64,000 nucleotides of DNA from Kingdonia uniflora (GCA_014058105.1 JACGCM010001594.1:806001-870000), one strand, 5' to 3'; positions 13,150-25,579 are shown, counted from the first letter of the stretch. Numbers and translations are program-made. The notes: a model not told the origin generated them from the letters alone.

Positions 13150-13917
13150 CCGCCAAGTGGCCTTCTCGAAAAATATACTGCTATATTTTGGTTGGCCAAT
13201 GAAGAACTGAAGTTCGAGGTTGCCTATGGGGAAAAGAGAATCAAGGCAACACCCTTAAAATGCCGCAGTGATGAAGCCCCTTTTATAGTTGACAATGTTC
13301 ATTCAGAGAGGGAGAGAGTTGACACTTCCCAGAGGGAGTTCAAGCTTTCTACTTTTTGGTTCAATTGCTGTTCATATCCAGATGCTTGTAAAGAGAATGG
13401 TATATCATATATGCCCACAGAAGTTTAATTGGAGTTGATCGCCCCCCAGTTTCCATGCTTTCTTTTTTGACATTCAGGCGTACTGTAGAAAGATGGGGCT
13501 GGAAATAAGACTGTGATACTAAATTTACGTTAGTATCATTTTGTGATTTGTGAGTATGAATAGGTTTGTAGTAGGCGTAAGGATTGGAGGCTTTGGTTTA
13601 GTTAAGTCTGAAACGACTACTGGACTGATTGAGCTGTTAGCAGTATTCCAGGTTATAACTGACTCCTTGCACACTGATCAGGTGACTGAAATAATGTAGC
13701 AGGGACCTGGAGAGCTTTACGTGCATTCACACTCTCATACTAGGCAACAAAGTAGTTACTTTCCTGGAAATGACTGAAGATCCAACTATTTTCCCTCGTA
13801 ATATCTCAAAAGAATGATCTCTTTGATGTATAACAGATGCTACTTTTTCTTAGCAAAATTTGGTGGGTCTGCTAAGGGTTAGCCCCTAACCCAACTTCCT
13901 CTTTCAAAAAAAAAAAA
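13150..13917 (+). other. Unknown ORF fragment with A-run at its 3' side
   Basis: A plus frame open from the stop at 13147 runs to a stop at 13426-13428 (about 92 codons; includes LANEELKFEVAYGEKRIK). No family is recognised. It is followed by about 480 bp of UTR-like sequence and a run of 12 A at 13906-13917. That arrangement could be the last exon and 3' UTR of a host gene, or the 3' end of a retroposed mRNA or LINE. No matching upstream exon is visible because the retroelement remnant lies immediately to the left. Confidence 0.3.
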
Positions 13918-14410
13918 CTCACAACCATGCCTGCAGCTGCGACTGCGTTATGATTCTAAATTTAAAACCTATGGATTTAGGTCTCGTGGAGATGTTTTAG
14001 TGGAAGTTTGGGATGTCATGACGGCCGTTTCCAGGGTGGGACGAGGTGTTTCCAGCTGTAGCTTTCTGCTTTATGCATGGGTTTATTTTAAAATAAGGTA
14101 TTGCTATCGTGTGCTCTTGTTTGTCCCTGAATGATTATTTCCCTGAGTTTCCCTGAGTTATACCAGTAATAGTAACATACTTCATTAGACCTGAGTTCAT
14201 TCCTTGGGCAGTAGTTCATTCCTGTCAGGTTCATTGAAGATAGTTATTTTGTTCATAGTTATTTTGTCCCCGATGTTTCGTGAGTAGGTTTCATCAGAGA
14301 TCGTTGGGAGAAACTGCGGACTTCAACTTGGAATTGCAATTTCTAGGAAGAAGTTAAACGATTTGGTTTAATTGTGATGCTAATTCAGGCCTTGAATGAT
14401 GTTAGGATAC
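13918..14410. other. Unassigned sequence between A-run and MITE
   Basis: No domain-bearing frame, terminal repeat or tandem repeat was seen. Base composition is less AT-rich than the flanking repeats. It may continue the UTR or intergenic sequence to its left. Confidence 0.3.
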
Positions 14411-14872
14411 TTAAGAGCATCTGTAGCAGCTAGGTGAAGGATGATGTGGCAAGGTGGATTGCATCCTTCACCTTGTTCCACCTTCAATCCACCCACATCA
14501 GCTAGGTGGATTGGCTGAGCTGTCTACCCCAAACCCACCTTTACCACCCTCAAGGTGGATTTTGGGTAGATTGATGCCCCGCAGTTCTGAACTGCGCGTA
14601 TATTATAAACCAATTAATATATTCAAAGCAACTACGTGGCTACATTTAATTGGTTCTCATGCCCCGCACTTCTGAACTGCGGGGAATATTTAGACGTTGG
14701 ATTTGTGACACATGGTTAAATCTTAGGTGTCGTTTTTGCCCCGCAGTTATGAACTGCGGTGAGTGATATTCACCTTGTTTTAGTCTAGAACTGTTGTGGG
14801 GTGGATTGGGGTGGATTTTTTTAGGGTGGGGTTGGGCAAATTCACCCACCTAGCTATTGCAAATGCTCTTAA
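14411..14872. mobile_element. MITE, likely PIF/Harbinger-type, with internal palindromes
   Basis: The two ends are inverted copies: left TTAAGAGCATCTGTAGCAGC and, reversed, right TTAAGAGCATTTGCAATAGC, both followed by TAGGTG. The terminal TTAA or TAA would fit the 3-bp TWA target duplication of Harbinger elements. The element is about 456 bp without coding capacity. Just inside the left end is a perfect 11-bp stem (14433-14443 with 14462-14472). A palindrome of the form CCGCAGTTC-T-GAACTGCGG recurs three times at 14580-14596, 14662-14684 and 14741-14759, about 80 bp apart. Superfamily is inferred from the TSD only. Confidence 0.75.
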
Positions 14873-15804
14873 TGAGTGGGTGGGCCTGACTTCTTTCGGA
14901 GGGGATGTCGGCTCTTACACCACGGGGTTTATCCTTAATCGGAGAATTCAAGCATATAATCTAGAATGCAGAAAATCAATAGACAATATACTTATGTAGA
15001 GGCCCGAATGTGGCGCTCTACGACCTCCGAATGAGGATTTTTAAGAGAGATCATATTACTGATGAGTAATTGAAGGTTCGAGTACTAGCTTTTACAGGGT
15101 GGTCGAAGGTAAAATGCAAGAGCTCAGAGGGGAGACCTTCCAACCCCCACTTGGTTTCCCATCTTTCCTATTTATAGAAGTATAGGAAGCTGAGTCACCA
15201 AGTGTGGGTCAGGTTACATGAGTACTGTCAGGATATTCTGGAGCAAGTATGGGCGCCGGACATGCCTGTAGTGACGAGGGTATGGACGCCGAACATGTCT
15301 GATGTGATAGCTGCATGTCCCGTCATACTTCGACCATGTGCAGCTATGGTCGAAGTGTTTCTGCTGCGATGTGTGGAATCTGTTCTCAAGGCTTCGAGTA
15401 GAAGGCTGCAAGTAGAAGGCTGCGAGTAGGCTGAGAGTAGGCTACTACAACCAACTCTTATTTATGGCCCCTTCTACGTTCCACCTTCATGCCTTGGTTT
15501 TCCCCCTGTTTGACTCATAAGATCATCTCTAGAGCCTAAATTAGTTGCTTATTTTGAGTCCTAAGTCAGCAAAAGCAATCCCGCAGAGCAACAAATGAGT
15601 TCTAGTTGCTAGTTTTGAGTCCCAAGCTCAAAATTTTGTTTTGATGAGTTTGCCTTCCTTTTTCGTGTATATTTATAACAGTTAGAAGTTTATATTGGTG
15701 TTTCGTCGCAGATTTACAAGAGTTTGAATCATAAGACGCCTTAAACCTACGCCAACGTCTCCCTTTAAAGTCTGCATTTTAACCCTAATTGACTAGGCTC
15801 TGGT
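14873..15804. other. Unassigned; possible solo-LTR remnant with short repeats
   Basis: No gene is supported. Near 15169 there is CCTATTTATAGAAG, a TATA-like sequence, and TGTAGAGGCC starts at 14996, which could mark an old LTR, but no matching partner or target duplication was found. GTATGG-CGCCG-ACATG is repeated at about 15248 and 15280. A degenerate 14-bp repeat (AGTAGAAGGCTGC) lies at 15396-15447. Two similar sentences around AGTTGCT..TTTTGAGTC occur near 15542 and 15604. Confidence 0.3.
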
Positions 15805-15809
15805 GGAGG

Positions 15810-16379
15810 TGATAGGCATGAAAAGTGGTTATTTTTGTCCTTCAATTTACATGATTTAGAACCATATTTATTGTTTTACTGGGTCTAATTAAAGTACGTT
15901 TTTACTATTGCAGGTAAAGAGACATTTGTGACCAAACCCTTCTTAAAGCCCAACTCTTATAAGCTAAAGAGCTACTGGAGATGACCAGTTGCCAAGAACT
16001 GCTGGAGTTGCTAGAAGACTTAGTAGCCAAGCCTTGCTAAAATAACTCCACAAAACCAGGAGTTGTTGAGAGAGAGTATGACTTTTGTTAGGGGATAAAG
16101 ATAGAGTTGTTAAGAGGGAGGGGAGTTTTTCGTTTATCTCTAGGAACCACCGTAGCTTTAGTTTTATTCTTCGAGAGAGAAAGAGAATTATGTATTATTC
16201 TTTTGGAATATCTTGGGAAATTTATGGAAATTAATTGTAAGTATTTTTATCAATAAAGTTTATATTTATAATTTATATTTATTAGATTTGATAATATGAA
16301 TAATGATTTGATCTATGCATCCCTGAAGAATGATAACCCTAACCTATATTACAAACACCCGATTTGATGCGATCTATCA
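15810..16379 (+). repeat. 5' LTR of Athila-like element
   Basis: 570 bp, begins TGATAGG and ends CTATCA two bases before the primer site. It contains CAATAAAG near 16251 as a likely polyadenylation region. It lacks the extra ~25-bp partial duplication present in the 3' LTR. Confidence 0.92.
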
Positions 16380-16381
16380 AA

Positions 16382-16398
16382 TGGCGCCGTTGCCGGGA
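16382..16398 (+). other. Primer-binding site of Athila-like element
   Basis: TGGCGCCGTTGCCGGGA, the site typical of Athila-group elements, lying two bases after the 5' LTR. Confidence 0.9.
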
Positions 16399-18848
16399 TG
16401 CTATCGGTTTAAAATCACGATTCTTTTATTGAATTTTTGTTTAGTAATATTTATTTCAATTTCTATTTTCGTTTGAGAAGTATTTTGTTTTATGTGTTGT
16501 GTAGGTTAAAACTAAGGTAAAAAGAGATGCTTCTGGTTGCTCACGTCACATCATCAAAAGCCTTTGGCTTATCTTTTGATTGTTTATTTGTTGTTTAGTC
16601 ACTCGGTTTCACCACGACTTTCTCTCTCACTCAAAATAGTCTCTCTCAAAACAGACTCTCACACTCTCTCTAAAATCGTAGCCATCTCTCTCTAAATTCT
16701 CAACAAATCTCCTATAAAATCTTCCATCTCTCTATCTCTCTCAAAACGCTCTCTCTTAATTTTAACTCAAAATGTCCCTCTCTCAAAACATCTTTCTCTC
16801 TCTTTCACAGTTTCTCTTAGCAATCGACGTTTGCGTTTGGGTTTACAAGATTTCTCTGAAACCTCTCTTTGATTTGGGGGTTTTAATCTTTGATTTGAAG
16901 GTTTTAATATCTGATTTGGGGGTTTTAAGCTCCGAATTGGGTGTTTTACGCTCCAGATTTCCTGTTCGATATCCTCTATTTTGGTCTCCTCTTTCCTTTT
17001 CAATTGGGCTTCGATTTCATATCTGGGTTTCAATTTACAATTGTCCAAGATCGATTGAAGTTCTCAAATTAATTGATGGTTTCAAACTAGGGTTTCTGAT
17101 TAATGTTATGAGTTTGTTTTTGTTGATTTGAGTGTGCTTGCTGTTCGTTTGTGATGATGGTTGATCTTCTTCGTCAGTAATATTGTCTCCAACGAAGAAG
17201 TCTCTGTGATCTTCAGCTCTTACAGATTGCTGGACTATTGTATTGTGATTGAGGTTTGTAGGTAGTAATTGATTTATGTTTGTTGATTGTTGAACTGTGG
17301 TGCTGTGATTAGGATTTTGTAGGTAGCCATTGATTTGGGTTCAGCTATTAATTTGCCTCCCAAATTACTGCTAAAACTGTGATTACTACCGCTGCAAATA
17401 ACTGTGTTGTTACTCGTTGTTTGTTGCCTGAGTACCTGCTGTATACATTGCTATCGTTACCGCAAATACTACTGTTCTTAGTTACCACAAATACTATTAT
17501 TTCCATTTGAAGCTTGGAGACTGATTGTGTTTGTGACGGGTAAATCGTATCACAATCTCTGGGTCTTTACTTTGTTTACTCTGCTGCTATAGTAGTTTAC
17601 TTTATTCTGGGTATCTATTTTTGATTTATTTTATTGAAACTATGAGCTAAAGTTTGAATTTTGTGTTATTTTAGTATTTGATAAGGGGCTGTTATCGTCA
17701 TCTTTGTCGCCATACAGTTTTCTTTTGTATAACTCTGTTCATATCCACCAAGTATCATAGAGCTTGTTCTTGCGAAGAACAAGTCTGGTCAAACAACTGT
17801 TTTTCAAATGCTCTACCTATGCATTCTTCTTGTGGGAACGACGGTATCTATTGCTCTATCTAGACAGTTGGGTAGCATTTTTGCTACATACTTGGTTCAC
17901 GAACACAGACATACATAAGTACGGTTTTTCAAGTTATTGAAGAAGATGGACATGGCTGATTAAAGAAAAGCGACAAAGCCAACATCAAAGAAAAATGATA
18001 AAGCCAAGAAGAATTCTAGTTGTTTAAATTTTAATATATTTTTTTAGTATTGTAAGGATTGAGAAAATGTTTGTGTAAAGTTTAATGAGTAACGCTCTAT
18101 AAGGTGAGGAAATTGTACTCTGCTGTAGGTACAGCTTCGGAACCCCTACTCAGGCCAGAAATCATTTCAACGCGTACTTCGCAAACGATCCTGATTGGGC
18201 CTTCCCAACGGTTTCACCAGAGTAACCTTGGTTACCCCTAAAAAGGCCACCCTGTAGGTAATAATCTTTTTACCGCACCCTCCTTGTTGCGGTACATCGT
18301 TGTTTAACTATTGTTTGATTGATTAAATATTTAATTTTTGTAATAACGCCTAGATAAGGGTGAACTAAAATGAGATTTCATCACCTGTGCTTGCCCATAC
18401 ATTAGGACCCTGGGAGTTCATCACCCAGTTTTTAATCTTTTTGGTATCGACAGTCCTGACCACTTTAAAAGATTCTTAGATAAGAAGTCATAAAAAACAT
18501 AGTTAATCAAAAGGCTTCGCTCGGACCTAGAGCAACACGCTTAATAGAAAAACCTGATAAGTGGCTACGTTTGCTAGAAGATGTATGTTCCCTGGCATAG
18601 CTAGTGTGGATTGGTGACTCTAAGTGGTTTACCCCGCCTTTAAGCACAAGTGCATCTAGGTGACTAGACAACACGCGAGCTATCGCCAAAGCGAGTAAAA
18701 ATAACTCAAGTGCGAACCGATCTAATGGCAGGAGTATGAGCATTGAACCCTGAGATTGGGTTCACAACTTAACTTAAAAAGAGACCAGTAAAACATTCTT
18801 GAGTGCTTACATCATTCTTAGGTCTTTTAGTATTTTTGCATATATTGA
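16399..18848 (+). other. Long 5' leader of Athila-like element
   Basis: About 2.4 kb separates the primer site from gag. Frames such as 16772-17131 show no domain and are judged chance. CT-rich tracts at 16620-16810 look like plant 5' UTR. A four-copy 21-bp repeat lies at 16868-16951. A long untranslated leader is usual in this lineage, but captured UTR sequence cannot be excluded. Confidence 0.6.
16868..16951. repeat. 21-bp tandem repeat, four copies
   Basis: Units start at 16868, 16889, 16910 and 16931, consensus TTTGATTTGGGGGTTTTAA plus two bases. The period is a multiple of three, so the plus frame would encode a seven-residue repeat (LGVLIFD-like), but the host frame has no other sign of being a gene. 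Confidence 0.85.
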
Positions 18849-20134
18849 TTGAGCTGTATGTTTAATTGGAGTAACACCCAAACTCAGACTAAGAACGTTA
18901 TTAGAATCAATATGAGCAGGACTGATGGGATTAATGATCCCGAACTTGTTGTTGCTAGGAACGGTCCCAAACCTGCTGCTATGGAGAGAATCACTCTCCG
19001 CAATCGAATGGATCCTACAGTTGTGAGTAAACCTTCGTGTATTATGATTCCTAAAAATATAGGAAACTTTGAGTTAAAACTGGGATTCGTGTCTATTCTC
19101 CCCAAATTTTATGGTAGTCTCACTAAAAACCCTTATAACCATCTTAGGGACTTTAGGGATCATATGAGTATTTTAAACTTCGAGCGTATTACCGAGAATT
19201 TACTAAAATTACATGTGTTCCCTTTTTTGATTATGGGAAATACACTCGATTGGTTGTACACTCTTGAGGAGAACTCTGTAAACACGTTTGAACAACTCAT
19301 TAAGGAGTTTTTGAAAAAATATTTCCCTAACCATGGAACTGCTAAGATATGACAGAGTATCTATAGCTTCACACAAAATCGAGGAGAGTCATTATATGAC
19401 TACCTGTAACGGTTTAGGGATTTAGAGCAAGGATGCCCACTTCACGGGATTCTATTGATTGATATAGTTCAAACTCTCTACGAAAGTTTAGATTATGCAA
19501 TAGAGCTCGTGTTCAGTCTATGTGCGCGGGTACATTCGATGAGAAAACTGACACCGAAGTTTGGAAATTTTTAAATAATGTAGCGGATAATACCTACCAC
19601 TGGCAAACGATGAGAAAGGAAAGACCTTGTCACAGTGCATATGTGCACCTAGTAGACTCTAATTTAGAGTCCGCCACTCTTAGAACCATTCTTAATAAAA
19701 TTGAGAACTTAGAGATCAGAAAAGGGGATAAACACCCTATCCCTTCTTTTATTAGCCATGTGGCGATGCCACTTTGTGTGGTTTGTGAGAGTTCAGGCCA
19801 TCTAGCCCAAGATTGTCATGACATTCTTAGTTTAAGAGGGGGTAGGAAAGACCAGGCCATTGTTATGTATCAGCGTCCCAATAGCCAACCATTCAATGGT
19901 GAATGGAATAATAATTTTAACAACTCCAATTCTCAGGGAAGTAGAAATGACCAAGGAGGTTCTTCTGGTAGTGTCCCTTATCAACCGCACAACCAAGTAA
20001 ACCATCACCAATCTAGTTCCTCGTGGCAATAAAATCTATCATACCAAGCTCCCCTTAATGTACCTTATGTTCTTCCACACAATAGGAATCTACCTACTCC
20101 TACCACGTCCTTAGAAGATACTCTTAAGGCATTT
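18849..20134 (+). pseudogene. gag: Athila-like gag
   Basis: Encodes the capsid/nucleocapsid polyprotein that packages element RNA. Frame 18849-19352 has the gypsy gag core (NFELKLGFVSILPKFYG, then PYNHLRDF and DWLYTLEEN), stopping at a TGA at 19350 where the family has Trp. The same frame continues with QSIYSFTQNRGESLYDYL, is broken by TAA, and shifts frame near 19520 into 19520-20032. The zinc knuckle CVVCESSGHLAQDC (CX2CX4HX4C) is intact at 19775-19816 and is followed by an Asn/Ser/Gly-rich tail. A TAA at 20030-20032 interrupts before the linker leading to protease. Start codon chosen only as the first ATG region; the true start is uncertain. Confidence 0.88.
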
Positions 20135-21141
20135 ATGCAAGTAACGCAGTCGTCTATTGCCAAACTTAAGGGACAACTAGGTCAAATGGCAACAGAGATA
20201 AGCACGAGACATAAAAGAACGTTCCCCAGTCAAACACAAGCTAATCCTAAAGGGAATGCTAAACATCCTAGATCTTCCAATCGTGATAGAGTCAACGTCA
20301 TTACTTCTCTTAGGAGTGGTACGAAAGTGGATAATCTGGAAAAAATATCTATGGAACCCGAGAAGAAAATTCAAAGTAAACTCATAGAAGAACCTGTGAG
20401 TGAGGAAGAAACCGCGATAACACATGTTCAGCCCCAGGCTCTTTTTCCTCAGCGGTTAACTCTGACTAATAAGGATAATAAATATGTGGAGATTTTAGGG
20501 ATTTGTAAGCATTGTGTGATTAATATTCCTATTCTTACAATCATAAGGCATACTCTTAATTACGCAAAATTCCTTAAAGATCTTTGCACCTTAAAATGGC
20601 GCATACACGTCCCGAAAAAGGTTTTTCATGTTCACGAGAGTGATATGTCTATTCTTTATGATGCACATGTTAGTTTTGCTCTTTTGCGTAAATCCCTTCC
20701 CAAATATAAGGATTCAGAATGCCTTACTATTTCATGTTCGATTGAAACCCGTAAGATAGGAAGAGCTTTACTTAGGTACCGTCGTGAACCCATTCCTTAC
20801 TCTGTTTATGAGCAACTGGATATTGAGTACTTAAGCCCACCAATAGGACCATGCAGCTAGCTGACTGATCTATTAGGATTCCTAGGGTTGTAGTTAAAGA
20901 TGTGTTGATCCAGATTGAGCAGTTTGTTTATCCAGTAGACTTTCTTGTGTTAGATACTGAGCCAGTAGAAAACCCTGAGGACGAGATCCCTGTGATTCTT
21001 GGTTGCCCCTTTTTGGCAACAGCTAATGCGGTAATCAATTGTCGCAATGGAATTATGAAGTTGACCTTCAGGAACATGACAGTTGAATTAAATATCTTTA
21101 ATGCATCGCATTCCCCTTCTAATTCTGAACCACTTGAGTGA
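20135..21141 (+). pseudogene. Athila-like gag end and aspartic protease
   Basis: Frame 20135-20860 begins with the helical linker (IAKLKGQLGQMATEI) and runs into the protease at RALLRYRREPIPYSVYEQL. In the family the DLGAS-type catalytic loop lies exactly here; it is replaced by RYRREP, so the catalytic Asp is gone, probably through a small deletion and frameshift. The frame changes near 20850, and a TGA at 20866-20868 sits where Arg (CGA) would be. The protease C-terminal half is then readable at 20902-21141 with IPVILGCPFLATANAVI, the diagnostic Athila motif. It would have processed Gag-Pol. Confidence 0.85.
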
Positions 21142-21258
21142 AATTTGATATAGAGTCTTGTGAGTAGCTCTTTTGAGAGGTCAAGTACCTTGGATCCTTT
21201 AGGGGCATTCTTGGCCCACTTTGATGGAGATTGTGAGGACAATTCATAAATCCACGAA

Positions 21259-22890
21259 GTGAAAGCCTTATTAGATTTGGCTTTAGAAATTTCAAAGTTG
21301 AAAGGTGAGCAGGAAATCTTAAATGTTAAGAAACCTATTTCAAAGGCTCAAATAAACTCCCTAAATATAGAGCTTAAGCCTCTTCCCTCAAACCTTAAGT
21401 ATGTTTTTCTAGGTCCAGACGAAACTATGCCCGTCATTATTTCTATTGACCTAGAACCCCTTCAGGAAGAGAATTTGATTCGTATTCTTAAGGGAAATAC
21501 GAAAGTTATTGGATGGATTATAGAAAACATTAAAGAAATTAGTCCCTTGGTTTGCATGCATAAAATCAAATTGAAAGATAATGCCAAAAAGTCTAGGGAA
21601 GACAACGGAGATTAAATACAACTATGGACGAAGTAGTTCGGAAAGAGATTTTAAACCTCCTTGATACCGGGATCATCTATTCCATTTCTAATAGTCTGTG
21701 GGTCAGCCCGATCCATGTTGTCCCAAAAAAGATGGGAATCACCATTGTAAAGAACGAGAATAACAACTTCTTACCCACTAGAACGACCACTAGATGGAGA
21801 GTCTACATAGACTACAAGAAGCTTAATTTGGTCACTTGGAAAGATCACTTCCTCTTACTTTTCATTGACCAGATGCTCGGGCGACTCGTTGGGCACAAAT
21901 TTTATTATTTCTTAGATGGTTACTCTGGTTACAACCAAATACCTATCGCACAAGAGGACCAGGAGAAAACAACTTTTACATATCCTTTTGGCACATTCGC
22001 CTATTATCGCATGGTTTTTGGTTTATGGAATGCTCCTACGACGTTTCAGCGTTGCATGTTAAGCATTTTCTATGACATGGAAGAACGATTCCTTGAAGTT
22101 TTCATGGATGACTTCTCATTGTTTGGCAATTCATTTGACCAGTAGCTTCATCATCTTTCCCTGGTATTACTCAGATGCCAAGAAAAGAACCTTATTTTAA
22201 ACTGGGAAAAATGTCACTTATGGTGAAAGGGGGGATAGTTCTGGGGCATATCATATCTGAGAAAAGAATAGAAGTTTACCAGGCCAAAATAGATGTCATT
22301 TATAACCTTCCCCCACCACGAAATGTCAAGGACGTCCATTCTTTTCTAGGACGTGCAGGTTTCTACCATCGTTTTATCCAAGATTTTAGTAAGATTGCTC
22401 GTCCTTTAAGTAGTTTTTTTGCCAAAGATGTGGTATATAAGTTTGATGCACCTTGTCTTGTTGGTTTTTATATGCTTAAGACCCAGCTCACAACATCAAT
22501 CATTATTAGACCACCTGTATGGAGTGAACCATTCGAGTTAATGTGTGATGCATCTGATTATTTTGTAGGCGCTGTTTTGGGGCAGCAGATTGACAAACGT
22601 CTCTATTTTATCCACTACGCTAATAATACATTAAATGATGCCCAATTGAATTACGCGACCACCAAAAAAGAATTCATGGCCATTGTTTATGCACTAGAAA
22701 AATTTATATCTTATCTTATAGGATCTAAAGTGATTATTTAAACAGATCATGCCGCGCTTCGACATCTTTTTTCAAAGAAAGATGCTAAGGCACGGCTAAT
22801 CCGGTGGGTATAACTTTTGTAGGAGTTTGACCTCGAGATTTGAGACAAAAAGGGATCAGATAATGTAGTAGCCGACCATCTTTCCTGTAT
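21259..22890 (+). pseudogene. Athila-like reverse transcriptase and RNase H
   Basis: Connection region 21259-21615 (PVIISIDLEP, VIGWIIENIKEISP) shifts frame at about 21597-21603 into the RT at 21624-22145. RT motifs include VYIDYKKLN, FLDGYSGYNQI and the catalytic FMDDF at 22101-22115. A stop at 22143-22145 and another frame change lead to thumb/connection and RNase H at 22175-22741 (FLGRAGFYHRFI, FELMCDASDYFVGAVLGQ, TTKKEFMAIVYALEKF). A TAA at 22739 replaces the residue before TDHAALRHL, and further stops follow to 22890. The catalytic RT Asp pair survives although the gene cannot be translated through. Confidence 0.92.
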
Positions 22891-22891
22891 A

Positions 22892-24247
22892 GTGATTAAG
22901 TCTGTTGATGAGTCCTTACCGAATAGGGAATCTTTCCCAGATGAACAACTTATTGGTATGAATTTAGTTCCTGAGTTGTATTGGTTTGCAGACATTGCTA
23001 ATTACTTAGCCACATATACCATTCCCAATCATTGGACTAAACCTGACAAAGATTGCTTATTTAGTCAAGTAAAGTACTTCTTTTGGGATGATCCATATTT
23101 GTTTAAGCATTGTACTGACCAAATCCTTAGGAGATGTACTCCCCAATCTGAGTATACCAACATTTTATCATTTTGCCACTCTCAAGCATATGGAAGTCAC
23201 TTAGCTCTAAGAAGACCGCGGCAAAAATTTTACAGTGCAGTTTCTATTGGCCTACCTTATTTTATAATACGCATACATTTTACAAAGCATGTGAGAGATG
23301 CCAGAAAATGAGAGCCCTTTCTCGATGAAATATGATGCCCTTATACCCTATTTTAGTTATTGAACTCTTTGATGTTTGGGGCATTGATTTTATAGGCCCC
23401 TTTCCCAAGTCTTTTGGATATGAGTACATCCTAGTTGGAGCGGACTATGTATCAAAATAGGTTAAAGCCATCCCTTCAAGAGAAAATAGCAGTGCAGTTA
23501 TTCTTAATTTTTTAAAAGAAAATATTTTTTCTCAATTTGAAACACCTACATTTTAACAACAAATTTTTTGCTGCCCTTGTCAAAAAGTATGGTATAATCC
23601 ATAAGGTGGCAATACTTTATCATCCGCAAACGAGTGAACAAGTCGAAGTTTCTAATCGGGAGGTCAAAAATATTCTCCAAACGACGGTTAACCTAAATCT
23701 CAAAGATTGGTCTGTAAGATTAATTGATACACTTTGGGCTTATCGTATTACATATATAACCCCGATTTGAATGTCACCTTACCGACTCGTTTACGGCAAG
23801 GCATACCATCTTCAAGTCGAACTTGAGCATAAAGCTTTTTGGGCAATAAAAACGCTTAACTTTGACACTTCAATGGCTAGGTCCCACCGTAAGCTACAAC
23901 TTATTGAGTTGGATGAGCTCCGAAAAGATGCATATAAATCTACAATGAAATACAAAGAAAGAACCAAGGCTTTCTATGATAAAAATATCTTACGAAAGGC
24001 CTTTGAAGTGGATCAAAAAGTTCTATTGTATTATTCGCGTCTTCATTTTTTTCCCAGAAAACTTTAACCCCGTTGGACCGGGCCGTTTATTGTCAAAACT
24101 GTTATCCCACATAGAGCTATTAAAATTCTTGGCCCTCGTACTGGTAACATTAATAAGGTAAATGGACAGGGACTTAAACCATTTCATGAGTACTTTACGG
24201 GTTCCAAGGGGGATATGAATCTTCGGGATCCATCATATGCAACATAG
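22892..24247 (+). pseudogene. Athila-like integrase
   Basis: The zinc-binding region is split by a frameshift: LSFCHSQAYGSH in 22892-23311, then CERCQKM in another frame near 23292. The catalytic core starts [12 protein letters not shown] (first Asp codon 23386-23388) and has GADYVSK; the segment holding the second catalytic Asp near 23540 is damaged. Downstream frame 23537-24067 has [18 protein letters not shown], which carries the third catalytic acidic residue, interrupted by a TGA at 23768-23770. The C-terminal part (WTGPFIVKTVIPHRAIKILG) is in yet another frame and ends at a TAG at 24245-24247. Order after RNase H confirms Ty3/gypsy. Confidence 0.9.
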
Positions 24248-25579
24248 GTATCTTTATTTCTACCCATAGTCTTCTCTAGTTTGGGGGTACCTACCATCTT
24301 CTGGCTAAAGATGTTAAATTTAACACTTGCGGGAGGCAGCCCTTATTATGTTTAGGTAGTATTTATAGATTTTTTCTTGTTCGGCAACTATGGGGACACA
24401 TGTTAATTTTGTTTGAGGGTGGGGTAAATAAGATTTTCACATATTTTTTCAAGAAAAGTTGTTATTCTAGGGCATTCTGGTATTGTAGACACATCTTTTG
24501 TATACTCTGAACTTTGAACATTCTTAGAATCCTAGAGTTGCACTTGAGATAAAATTATAAGGTTATGGTTTATTTTAAACCATAAATTATTAGTGCATTA
24601 TGAATTTTTAAGTTTTTATTACTACCATCCTATTAGATTTGTTTTAGAAGAATATCACCCTTATAATTGAACTTTACGTAGTTATGTTATTAAGATTTTG
24701 CTAAAACTAACTATCACATTTTGATTAATCAACAACTTAGGTAATAAAGAATCTATAGCGAGGGAGACAATTATCTAGGAATATTCGTTTCTCATAAAGT
24801 CATACTAAGGGTTTGTATGATTTTTCACAAGTTATTGGCTCCTTCATGATGCTAACATACTCTAGAAAAAACAAAAAAAAGAGACATTCACAATTCATGA
24901 CCCCTTGCAAGATTTAAAACTGAAAGATGAAATTTTTTTACCAATCTAGAGGCAAGCCATGAATCAATGTGAAAATAAGAGACCAAAAAAGTAAAAAAAA
25001 TAAAAAAAATCTCTACGAGTATAGTTGAGAACTATGTGAAAGAGGGCAAGTTACAAGTATAAAAGAGCAAATGAAAACTCAAATACAACATCTTACCTTG
25101 GAAAGCTTGTGTGGATATATATTTTCCCTGAAAGATCAATAAACGCTCTAGATTTCTTTCACCACACTCAAGATAAGGCTAAGGTTATTTGAAAGATTAT
25201 CAAACACCTTGATTCTAGAAATTAAATTCACTATACAAAAGGATGAAATTCTAAAATTTGATCTAATCTGATGGTAGTAAAATTGACTAGATAAATTCTA
25301 AACGTATCTAATGGTTAACCTATGTTTAAATGCTATATCTTTGAGATTAATTTAATCCATTTTAGGGATACCAAGAGTAACAATTAATAGTATTTTATAA
25401 TACCAGAATGTTTATGATAGAATTTTGTGGGTATATTCACTGAAAACGCTCACGAGACATAACTCGTCCTATAGGGGTAATCTATAGGTTGAAAGGCTTG
25501 TTGCATACGCTAAATGCAATCGTAAGAAACTACGAAAGTGTTTGGTTTTCTTTTCTTTGGTTAAGGGACTGGCAATATG
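24248..25579 (+). other. 3' non-coding region of Athila-like element
   Basis: About 1.3 kb of AT-rich sequence between integrase and the polypurine tract. No frame of useful length and no transmembrane env-like protein, which some Athila members carry, is visible. Confidence 0.7.

Noticed and set aside
14454..14999. Plus and minus ORFs inside the MITE and its flank
   Set aside because: They lie across terminal repeats and palindromes of a non-coding element.
14996..15480. Solo LTR starting TGTAGAGGCC
   Set aside because: TATA-like sequence is present but no second copy, clear end or target duplication was found, so it is left as unassigned.
16772..17131. 119-codon plus ORF in Athila leader
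   Set aside because: Open mainly because of the 21-bp repeat and CT-rich sequence; no domain and no place in the gag-pol layout.
24248..25579. Possible env-like gene of Athila
   Set aside because: No frame above about 60 codons and no membrane segment pattern was seen.
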